From contig JAHIOK010000022.1 in NCBI GenBank assembly GCA_018895315.1, forward strand, positions 1 to 5,293: a stretch of DNA of 5,293 nt, read 5' to 3'. The translations under genes were made by a program, and so were the position numbers. Under the pieces are notes generated by a model that saw nothing but the letters and a program-made list of their open reading frames with translations, was not told where the DNA came from and searched no databases. Every line of letters begins with the position of its first letter. Positions within the stretch are counted from its first letter, which is position 1. Shown here piece by piece: positions 1 to 5,058 of this stretch. This DNA is from Actinomycetota bacterium. Lineage in GTDB: Bacteria; Actinomycetota; Actinomycetes; Actinomycetales; Microbacteriaceae.

Positions 1-397
1 CACGCACCTGTGCACCCGTGTCGGGCTCGGTCTGGGTCGCGCCGACCGCAGCGATGCGGGCTCCGGTGTGCAGAACACGGTGCATCTCGGCGACCTGATC
101 AGCCGCGATGCGGGCATCGGGATTGAGGAGGAGCACGTCGTCGGCGGCGAGACCTCGCTCGGCGAGCGAAGTCAGCGCGATGTTCACTCCCGCGCCGAAG
201 CCGAGGTTCTTCCCCGGGTCGATGTAGTGCGCGCCCCGGCGCTCGGCCATGCCCCGTGTCTCGGACGACGAAGAATTGTCGACGATCGTCAACGCGAAGC
301 CGTCGCCGAGAGTCTCGAGGGCGCCGTCGAGCAGCGCGGGGTCGCCGTAGGCGATCGCGACGACCTGCGGGGGGCGTCCGGATCCGGAATCGCTCAC
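1..397 (-). other. GT2 rhamnosyltransferase-like domain (partial), possible separate gene
   Basis: This is the downstream part of the 1474-1 frame, 132 codons from GTG 397 to the edge. It reads as the N-terminal Rossmann part of a family 2 glycosyltransferase of the rhamnosyl/galactofuranosyl-transferase style. Motifs are VVAIAYGDPALLDGAL (domain residues 12-27), the nucleotide-binding TIVDNSSSS (37-45), PGKNLGFGAGVNIAL (61-75) and LLLNPDARI (89-97). In this subfamily the last segment takes the place of the DXD motif. The acceptor-binding half and any membrane segment lie outside the window. Because a strong ribosome binding site and GTG stand at its first codon, it could be made as an independent protein as well as part of the fusion. 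Substrate assignment as rhamnose is family analogy only. Confidence 0.8.
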
Positions 398-1474
398 GGG
401 TGAAACCTCCCGGTAGAGGGCGAGGTGCTGTTCCGCAACCCGTTCCCAGGTGAAGTCGTCGGCGTGGGCGAGGCCGAGCGTGCGAAGATCGCTCCACCGA
501 GTCAGAGCCGCATCGATGCCGTCGCGGAGCGCGCGGGGGTCGCCCGGCTCCACGAGAATGCCGCGGTCGCCGACCACATCGGGGATCGCGCCGGAACGGC
601 TCGCCACAACGGGCACACCCGAGGCCATGGCTTCGACAGCCACGCGGCAGAACTGCTCGAGCCAACCGGGCCACGGGATCGACGGCACGGCGACGACATC
701 GAGCCGTCGATAGCGCTCGGAGAGCTCATCGCCCTGAGCGAATCCGAGGAACGCAACGCGTCCGGCCATACCCAGCTCCTCGGCGAGCGCCACCAGCTCA
801 TCGCGCTGCGGGCCATCCCCCGTGATCTCGATCCTCCACTGCGGGCGTGAGGCTGCTGCACGCAGCAGGGTGGCCACACCCTTGTACGGCTCCAGCCGTC
901 CGAGATAGCCGATGACGGGCATAGGGCCGGGCTCGGCTCGCTCCGGGGGCGAGAATCGCTCGGTGTCGACCCCCAGCGGGATCAGCCGCGCAGGACCGCG
1001 CAGGCCCTTGCGAACGAGGATCTCCCCCGCCTCGCGATTGCAGACGTACGCTCCCGCAGCCCCGCGCAGGGCCGCGCGCTCGAACCACCGGAACGGGATC
1101 GGGTAACGCTTGTCGATGTTCTGGGCCGAGTAGAGAACGTAGGGCACTCTGCTCCGCCGAAGGGTGCGCAGCAGCAGAAGTTCCGCCGTTGCGAGGGCCA
1201 TCGGCTCCTCGTGCAGGTCGATGACGTCGGGGTGCCCTCCGAGCGCTCGCCAGAACGGGCGTGGATCGTAGACGAAGGCATTGGGGTGGGTGCCGAGCGT
1301 GGATGCAGCGGACACGAAACGGTCGCCGTCCGCGGACAGAGCCAGGTCGCGCCCGCCTTCGTTCCAGCGCTTGGCCGAAATGAGCTTCAGGTCGACGCCG
1401 CGCCGGCGCAGATGCCGCTCGCGCTCACGCCATGCCGACACGACGGCATGGTGGGCAACCCGCAGTACTCTCAC
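1..1474 (-). CDS. GT4-GT2 two-domain glycosyltransferase, C-terminus beyond window
   Basis: The frame opens at GTG 1474 (an in-frame TAG lies 9 nt upstream at 1484-1486) and has no stop before the left edge, giving about 491 codons. Residues 1-359 form a complete GT4 (GT-B fold) retaining glycosyltransferase. Visible motifs are N-terminal RVLRVAHHAVVSAWRERE, the acceptor-side segment YSAQNIDKRYP (115-125), GYLGRLEPYKG (189-199), TGDGP (218-222), and the E-x7-E donor-binding motif E273/E281 within LEQFCRVAVEAMASGVPVV. It ends in FTWERVAEQHLALY, a usual GT4 C-terminus. From residue 360 a second, GT2 (GT-A) domain starts. GT4 enzymes transfer a sugar from a nucleotide donor to a lipid-linked or growing glycan in the cytoplasm; donor and acceptor are not readable here. 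The gene lies 55 nt after the acetyltransferase, probably in the same operon. Only a weak TAGG precedes the GTG. The fused reading is what the sequence shows. Two separate proteins, or a one-base error at the junction, remain possible. Confidence 0.85.
   Translation of the reverse strand, partial: MRVLRVAHHAVVSAWRERERHLRRRGVDLKLISAKRWNEGGRDLALSADGDRFVSAASTLGTHPNAFVYDPRPFWRALGGHPDVIDLHEEPMALATAELLLLRTLRRSRVPYVLYSAQNIDKRYPIPFRWFERAALRGAAGAYVCNREAGEILVRKGLRGPARLIPLGVDTERFSPPERAEPGPMPVIGYLGRLEPYKGVATLLRAAASRPQWRIEITGDGPQRDELVALAEELGMAGRVAFLGFAQGDELSERYRRLDVVAVPSIPWPGWLEQFCRVAVEAMASGVPVVASRSGAIPDVVGDRGILVEPGDPRALRDGIDAALTRWSDLRTLGLAHADDFTWERVAEQHLALYREVSPVSDSGSGRPPQVVAIAYGDPALLDGALETLGDGFALTIVDNSSSSETRGMAERRGAHYIDPGKNLGFGAGVNIALTSLAERGLAADDVLLLNPDARIAADQVAEMHRVLHTGARIAAVGATQTEPDTGAQVR
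395..411 (-). promoter_or_regulatory. Internal Shine-Dalgarno and GTG start at the GT4/GT2 junction
   Basis: On the minus strand GGGAGG (plus 406-411) is followed after 8 nt by GTG (395-397). This is a near-ideal ribosome binding site, and it sits exactly where GT2 homology begins. The same bases code for the last GT4 residues (RE-VSP). A GTGA start/stop overlap exists here in the adjacent frame (TGA at 394-396), as in ordinary coupled gene pairs, but the GT4 frame does not use it. The site suggests that GT2 is, or recently was, translated on its own. Confidence 0.6.
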
Positions 1475-1529
1475 CCGTGAAGCCTAGCGACGAGCGCCCG
1501 TCGCGGACCGACGCTCGCCTGACGACCGT

Positions 1530-2132
1530 CTACTCATCTGCCGTGAGGGTGAGGACTCCGTCCGCCTCCACGTAGTGCTCACCCGTGCTCGGACAGATCC
1601 ACTCGCCGCCGATGGCCTCGAGCGGACGACCCGCGCGGCCGACCCAACCGACACGTCGGGCGGGCACGCCGACGACCAGCGCGTGGGCCGGGACATCCTT
1701 CGTCACTACGGCGCCCGCGGCGACGAGCGCCCACGCACCGACCGTGACGGGCGCGATGCACACGGCCCGAGCACCGATCGAGGCACCGATGCCGATGGTC
1801 ACGCCGACAGCGTGCCAGTCCTCCGCAGACTTGGGTGATCCGTCGGGGTTGACGGCGCGCGGAAATTCATCATTGGTCAGGACAGCCGCGGGGCCGATGA
1901 AGACACCGTCTCCCAGGCGCGCCGGCTCGTAGACAAGGGCATAATTCTGCACCTTGCAGCCATCACCCAGCACGACATCCGGACCGATGTATGCACCGCG
2001 TCCGATGTTGCAGTCGGCGCCCAGCCGAGCGCCTTCACGGACCTGGGCGAGATGCCATACGTGCGTGCCATCGCCGAGGCGCGCCGACTCGGACACATCC
2101 GCACTGGACTGAACGATCGGGGCGCGAGACAT
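1530..2132 (-). CDS. Hexapeptide-repeat sugar N-acetyltransferase (WbpD/WlbB-like)
   Basis: This is a 200-residue acyltransferase made almost wholly of imperfect hexapeptide repeats that fold as a left-handed beta-helix, normally a trimer. Family landmarks are HVWHLAQV (24-31), CNIGRGAYIGPDV (41-53), KVQNYALVYE (60-69), FIGPAAVLTNDEFPRA (78-93), the turn WHAVGVTIGIGASIGA (106-121) and the closing VTKDVPAHALVVGVPARRVG (143-162). The HVWH and TNDxxPRA pattern is typical of enzymes that acetylate the amino group of UDP-3-amino-2,3-dideoxy-glucuronate or dTDP-3-aminosugars with acetyl-CoA. The C-terminal tail WICPSTGEHY resembles the short appendix of this family with its paired cysteines reduced to one (C180). 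The start is well supported: AAGGAG lies 5 nt before ATG. It probably supplies an N-acetylated precursor sugar to the surrounding glycosyltransferases, but its dehydrogenase and aminotransferase partners are not in view, so the exact sugar is unknown. A serine or other acetyltransferase of the same fold is less likely. Confidence 0.88.
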   Translation of the reverse strand: MSRAPIVQSSADVSESARLGDGTHVWHLAQVREGARLGADCNIGRGAYIGPDVVLGDGCKVQNYALVYEPARLGDGVFIGPAAVLTNDEFPRAVNPDGSPKSAEDWHAVGVTIGIGASIGARAVCIAPVTVGAWALVAAGAVVTKDVPAHALVVGVPARRVGWVGRAGRPLEAIGGEWICPSTGEHYVEADGVLTLTADE

Positions 2133-2137
2133 CTGGG

Positions 2138-2143
2138 CTCCTT
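2138..2143 (-). promoter_or_regulatory. Ribosome binding site of the acetyltransferase
   Basis: AAGGAG on the minus strand, 5 nt before the ATG at 2132. It is the closest match to the consensus in the window and fixes this start. Confidence 0.75.
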
Positions 2144-2197
2144 GAAGGTGGGTGTCGCAATGAATCTAGCGCCGCGCGAGGGCAACCCCGACGACGC

Positions 2198-2219
2198 CGG
2201 AGCCACCGATGGCGATCCG
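2198..2219 (-). terminator. Weak GC-rich hairpin just after the GT2 stop
   Basis: Two 4-bp helices, CGGA/TCCG and GCCA/TGGC, stack around a 4-nt loop with a 2-nt bulge, starting directly behind the TGA at 2221-2223. No T-run follows in either direction. It sits in the 88-nt gap before the acetyltransferase and could be a leaky attenuator or an mRNA-stability element. With such short arms in GC-rich DNA, chance is a real alternative. Confidence 0.2.
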
Positions 2220-2220
2220 C

Positions 2221-3132
2221 TCACTCATCGGCACGTGAGAGTGTCTCGACGTTCCGGTCGGCGCGGGTCGCATGCTCACCGAGCGACTGACCCACGCGCC
2301 ACATCATGTCGGCGCAGCCGGACGGAGTCAGGATTCGCCCCATCCGCGCCGCGACGCTGCGCCGTTGCGGCGCTGCCTCGGAGGGGAGGGACTCGTGTAG
2401 GTCATGCGCCTCCGGGTCCGCGGCGATGTATTCGGCATACTTCTTGCGCAGCTGTCGATGGCCCTTCCCATAGGTGAAGGCCTGTCGGTAGATCGCACGT
2501 AGTCCTGCTCGCGGCCGAGAACGGACGACGGCGCCGGGGACGCGCCCGAATGAGAAACCCGCAACCTGCGCCCGCCAACACAGATCGACATCCTCGCCGG
2601 TGATGAGCGCTTCGTCAAAGCCGCCCAGTCTCTCGAAGGCGACGCGACGGATTCCGAGGTTCGAAGTCGGTGTGGCCTCGAAGCGTGGCCAGTAATGCAG
2701 GTGGATCTCGGCGGTCACCTCCCATGAGACGGTGACGGCCCCGGGTCTGCGCAGCGATCGAGTCTCCAGAATTCCGCCGACGAGGTCTCGCTCGGCGAGG
2801 CCGGCAGTCATGAGCGCGAGCCACTCAGGCACGACGATGTCATCCGCGTCGCAGAAGAGGAGCAGTCGGCCCCGTGCAGCAGCCGCACCGATGTTCCGGG
2901 CCGCCGACGGACCGCGACGCGAGCTCGCGTCCACAACCCGGAGTCGGGGGATGCGGGCGGCCCAGCTCCGTGCAATATCGGCCGTCGCATCCGACGAGCC
3001 GTTGTCAGCAACGATCACCTCGCTGCCTGCGAGAGCAACCTGCGCACTGAGGGCTTCGAGCTGCTCGCCCAGCGTCTCTGCGGCATTCCACGCCGGGATG
3101 ACGACCGAGACCTCCACGGTTTCTTCTGTCAA
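2221..3132 (-). CDS. Family 2 glycosyltransferase
   Basis: This is a 303-residue cytoplasmic inverting GT-A glycosyltransferase. In order it shows VEVSVVIPAWNAAETL (6-21), VADNGSSDATADIA (41-54), GPSAARNIGAAAARG (74-88), the metal-binding DXD segment FCDADD (93-98), TSNLGIRR (156-163), GGFDEALITGEDVDLCWRA (170-188) with the probable catalytic-base ED at 180-181, and a basic helix YGKGHRQLRKKY (221-232). No membrane span is evident, so it would act at the inner membrane face on a lipid-linked acceptor. Start: TTG at 3132 is chosen because GGGGAG (3141-3146) lies 8 nt before it and the fold begins a few residues later. The open frame reaches a GTG at 3198, but the added 22 residues are largely encoded by a hairpin and look non-protein-like. 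GTG 3117 is a shorter option. It is flanked by gaps of 87 and 88 nt, the loosest spacing in the cluster. Sugar specificity cannot be told. Confidence 0.9.
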   Translation of the reverse strand: MTEETVEVSVVIPAWNAAETLGEQLEALSAQVALAGSEVIVADNGSSDATADIARSWAARIPRLRVVDASSRRGPSAARNIGAAAARGRLLLFCDADDIVVPEWLALMTAGLAERDLVGGILETRSLRRPGAVTVSWEVTAEIHLHYWPRFEATPTSNLGIRRVAFERLGGFDEALITGEDVDLCWRAQVAGFSFGRVPGAVVRSRPRAGLRAIYRQAFTYGKGHRQLRKKYAEYIAADPEAHDLHESLPSEAAPQRRSVAARMGRILTPSGCADMMWRVGQSLGEHATRADRNVETLSRADE

Positions 3133-3140
3133 CGGTCTCG

Positions 3141-3146
3141 CTCCCC
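3141..3146 (-). promoter_or_regulatory. Ribosome binding site selecting the TTG start of GT2
   Basis: GGGGAG on the minus strand, 8 nt before TTG 3132. It decides for the TTG over the upstream GTG 3198, which lacks a comparable site. Confidence 0.55.
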
Positions 3147-3161
3147 GGTTCGTGAACGCAC

Positions 3162-3196
3162 GACTCCGATCGTCGCATACCGCGACGATCGGCGTC
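3162..3196 (-). terminator. Strong hairpin between the GH16 and GT2 genes
   Basis: The arms 3162-3176 and 3182-3196 pair over 15 positions with a single mismatch (3165/3193). The inner 11 bp (3166-3176 with 3182-3192) are perfect and enclose a 5-nt loop. It begins 23 nt beyond the GH16 stop and ends 29 nt before the GT2 TTG, filling the middle of the 87-nt gap. No T-run follows on either strand, so it is either a tailless terminator or attenuator of the kind common in actinobacteria, a processing or stability stem, or a protein-binding palindrome. The structure is certain; the role is inferred. Confidence 0.5.
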
Positions 3197-3219
3197 ACTC
3201 TTGCAGAGTTCAGCGCGAG

Positions 3220-4146
3220 TCAGTGGTCGTGCACCGGCGCCGATACCTGCGAGCCGTACACCCGTACCCAGTCGACGCGCAGTTCCGCAGGGAAGACCGT
3301 CGTCGCATCGGGTTGTCCCCCGCCCGGAAAGCCGTCCCAGGCGCCGAGGCCGAGGCTGAGGATGATCTGGGCGGGGTTGTCGAACGACCAGAACGAGCCG
3401 TCGGACTCGACATCCTTGGGCGTGACGCGCATCACTTCCGCTCCGTCGATCTCGAAGACGAGTGCCTCGGGAGACCAGTCCAGAGCGTAGACATGCCACG
3501 CTCCACCCCAGGGATCGCCCGTGGGCGTCTGGGCCGTGGTGCCGCTCCTCCACGGCGCTCCGTTGCGGGTAACGCCGTGCGCCGTCACATAGGCGTCCTT
3601 GGTGTCGCTGAGGAGTTCCATGATGTCCATCTCGCCGGCGTTCGGCCACTCACCAACGCCCAGCAGCCAAAACGCCGACCAGTACCCCGCACCGACCGGT
3701 GCCATGACCCGCGCTTCGAATCGCCCGTAGAGGAACGCCTGGTTGGTCACCATTCGCGCAGTCGTGTAGTCCTTCTTGACGCCCCACTGATCGACCCACG
3801 GCTGCCGGAGAAGCGAGATGACGAGCTGGCCGTTGTCGATGTGCGCGTTCTCGGGTTGCTCGGTGATCGCCTCGCGTTGTTGAGGAGTCCATTGGTTCGC
3901 AGCAACGTCTGAGTACCACTTGCCGAGGTCGCCGTCGAACTCGTCCGACCAGACGAGATCGGACGCGTTGGGTGACGTCGATGCCGTGGGTGTCGGGTTG
4001 GCAGGTGCTGTGTGCACCGGACTCGCCGACGGCGACGTGTCGGGTGCACAGGCGACGCACAGCACAAGTGACGCGACCAGCACCACGCCCGTTCCCCACC
4101 ATCGCGCTCGCCCTGCCCCGGTCCGCGATCCTCGTGAGTCAGTCAT
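3220..4146 (-). CDS. GH16 beta-glucanase-like enzyme, putative lipoprotein
   Basis: This is a 308-residue exported enzyme. Residues 1-33 form a signal peptide: an Arg-rich n-region (R5-R15), a hydrophobic stretch (18-30) and LVLCVAC with the likely lipidated Cys33. The -3 residue of that lipobox is Cys rather than Leu, so lipidation is probable, not certain. Residues 34-62 are a Pro/Ser/Thr/Ala linker. The GH16 jelly-roll fills about 63-300: LVWSDEFDG (64-72), GRFEARVMAP (141-150), YWSAFWLLG (155-163), and the signature GEMDIMEL (171-178) with nucleophile E172, D174 and acid/base E177. WHVYALDWSPEALVFEIDG (217-235) and RVDWVRVYGS (290-299) follow. GH16 enzymes hydrolyse or transglycosylate beta-1,3/1,4-glucans, galactans and similar polymers. 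Placed inside a biosynthesis cluster, this one may trim or release the cell's own polysaccharide, as known GH16 exopolysaccharide depolymerases do. Its start ATG overlaps the deacetylase end by 8 nt and lacks a clear ribosome binding site, which suggests translational coupling. Nutritional glucan degradation is the alternative. Confidence 0.92.
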   Translation of the reverse strand: MTDSRGSRTGAGRARWWGTGVVLVASLVLCVACAPDTSPSASPVHTAPANPTPTASTSPNASDLVWSDEFDGDLGKWYSDVAANQWTPQQREAITEQPENAHIDNGQLVISLLRQPWVDQWGVKKDYTTARMVTNQAFLYGRFEARVMAPVGAGYWSAFWLLGVGEWPNAGEMDIMELLSDTKDAYVTAHGVTRNGAPWRSGTTAQTPTGDPWGGAWHVYALDWSPEALVFEIDGAEVMRVTPKDVESDGSFWSFDNPAQIILSLGLGAWDGFPGGGQPDATTVFPAELRVDWVRVYGSQVSAPVHDH

Positions 4147-4978
4147 CAGCAGGCTCGGCTCTCATGGATGAACCGGGCCAGGTCCATTCCTCCCAGTTGT
4201 CGAACCTCCCGCGCAGCAAAGCCCGGAAGACACGCTCCGAGTCGTACTTCGTCACGAAGGTGCGGGCGATGGTGCCCGACGGACGCGTGCTCTCGGCCTG
4301 CGCATAGAGCACGGTGTATCCGAGCTCACGTGCCGCCTCGTCGGCGTGGGCCGGCCAGTTCCCTGACTGTCCCCACGGGATCGCGAACGTCGACGTGCGG
4401 ATCCCCGTCCGCTTCTCGATGAGTTCGGACGCGTCGCCGATCTCCTCGAGCGCGGCCGCCTTGCTCAGCTTCGAGAAGTCCGGATGGGTGGATGAGTGGT
4501 TGTGGATCTCCGCGCCCAGCCCGGCGACCTCGATGACCTCGTCCCACGTGAGCGCATTGCCCCAGAAGCCGGTCTCCGACCAATCCGACACGACCGCGAG
4601 CGAGAAAGGGATGTCGTATGACGCCAGGATCGGCGCCGCAGTCGTCAAGACGCTGCGCGGGCTGTCGTCGAAGGTGATGCTGAGGTCGCGGGGTCCGCCG
4701 CCGGTCCTCGCGATCTCGGACGCGGGCACGAACCGGAAGCCCGCCTCCAGCGCGAGCTCGAACTGCCGATGGAATCGCGCAGGAGCGACGTCGTTGACAC
4801 CCCACATCGGCTGGCCGACCGAGTGGTAACAGAGGATCCGTCCGACCTGGCGCCCGGAATCGCGCCCCGAAGTGTCCATCGCCTGGCGCTCGAGATACAG
4901 ACGCGCTGCGCCGACTCGGTCCCGAGCCCGCACCGCCGCCAACCGCTCCCTGATTCGGAGTCCGAATCGTATCCCCAT
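4139..4978 (-). CDS. Polysaccharide deacetylase, NodB/CE4 family
   Basis: This is a 279-residue protein with a NodB homology domain over roughly 47-230. ILCYHSVG (48-55) opens the fold. Motif 1 is SITFDDS (100-106), with D104/D105 as general base and metal ligand; the usual Gly after the Asp pair is Ser106. Motif 2 is HSSTH (161-165), whose two His complete the metal triad. AIPWGQ (199-204) stands in the place of the RxPY motif. CE4 enzymes remove N- or O-acetyl groups from GlcNAc-type or xylose polymers. No signal peptide is evident: the N-terminus is basic and helical (RFGLRIRERLAAVRARDR), so a cytoplasmic or membrane-peripheral site is likely, which is unusual for a polymer-active enzyme. 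Start choice is uncertain. ATG 4978 leaves 80 nt to the divergent gene and room for a promoter. GTG 5056 would add 26 Cys-rich residues and put the two start codons 2 nt apart. It is probably first in the leftward operon. Confidence 0.88.
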   Translation of the reverse strand: MGIRFGLRIRERLAAVRARDRVGAARLYLERQAMDTSGRDSGRQVGRILCYHSVGQPMWGVNDVAPARFHRQFELALEAGFRFVPASEIARTGGGPRDLSITFDDSPRSVLTTAAPILASYDIPFSLAVVSDWSETGFWGNALTWDEVIEVAGLGAEIHNHSSTHPDFSKLSKAAALEEIGDASELIEKRTGIRTSTFAIPWGQSGNWPAHADEAARELGYTVLYAQAESTRPSGTIARTFVTKYDSERVFRALLRGRFDNWEEWTWPGSSMRAEPADD

Positions 4979-5058
4979 GCGGAGATTGTCCCACAGAGCT
5001 TCGCAGAGAAACCGGGCAATCTGCTGGCAGACTAGCGAAAAGCGATGGGAGCACACGC
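4979..5058. promoter_or_regulatory. Divergent intergenic region with a possible operator
   Basis: These 80 nt separate the deacetylase (leftward, from ATG 4978) and the rightward gene (GTG 5059), so both promoters should be here or slightly inside the genes. A short palindrome TCTGC-TG-GCAGA (5020-5031) could be an operator. I cannot point to a convincing -35/-10 pair on either strand, which is common for GC-rich actinobacteria. If the deacetylase really begins at GTG 5056, this stretch is mostly coding. Confidence 0.35.
5047..5051 (+). promoter_or_regulatory. Ribosome binding site of the divergent gene
   Basis: GGGAG lies 7 nt before the GTG at 5059. It supports both the existence of the rightward gene and its start. 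Confidence 0.55.

Noticed and set aside
99..674. Minus-strand frame spanning the GT4/GT2 junction in another register
   Set aside because: The product is almost entirely Arg/Gly/Pro with no fold-like pattern. The true frame through the same bases shows GT4 and GT2 motifs.
394..1480. TCACCCGTGA at 1471-1480 and its inverse at 394-403, both at GT start codons
   Set aside because: A 10-nt near-palindrome built around GTGA start contexts. A similar TCACCCGTG also occurs inside the acetyltransferase near 1579, so chance and codon use explain it.
1487..1504. GCGACG/CGTCGC 6-bp stem with a 6-nt loop in the acetyltransferase-GT4 gap
   Set aside because: Too short to stand out in DNA this GC-rich, and no T-run follows. 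The gap (1475-1529) otherwise shows nothing I can name.
2163..2168. TAGATT as a -10 box upstream of the acetyltransferase
   Set aside because: No -35 element at suitable spacing (TTGCCC lies only 11 nt upstream), so not supportable as a promoter.
3133..3198. Upstream GTG start of GT2 at 3198, adding 22 residues
   Set aside because: The extra codons are mostly the 3162-3196 hairpin, there is no good ribosome binding site, and the TTG at 3132 has GGGGAG 8 nt upstream.
2732..3912. Long plus-strand open frames (2732-3490 and 3223-3912) antisense to GT2 and GH16
   Set aside because: Their products are Arg/Ser/Pro-rich with no recognisable domain, and they mirror genes with clear catalytic motifs. 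Long antisense frames are expected in GC-rich DNA.
4314..4829. Plus-strand frame of 171 codons across the deacetylase
   Set aside because: Low-complexity Ser/Ala composition, no ribosome binding site that I can see, and the opposite strand encodes the NodB domain with intact metal ligands.
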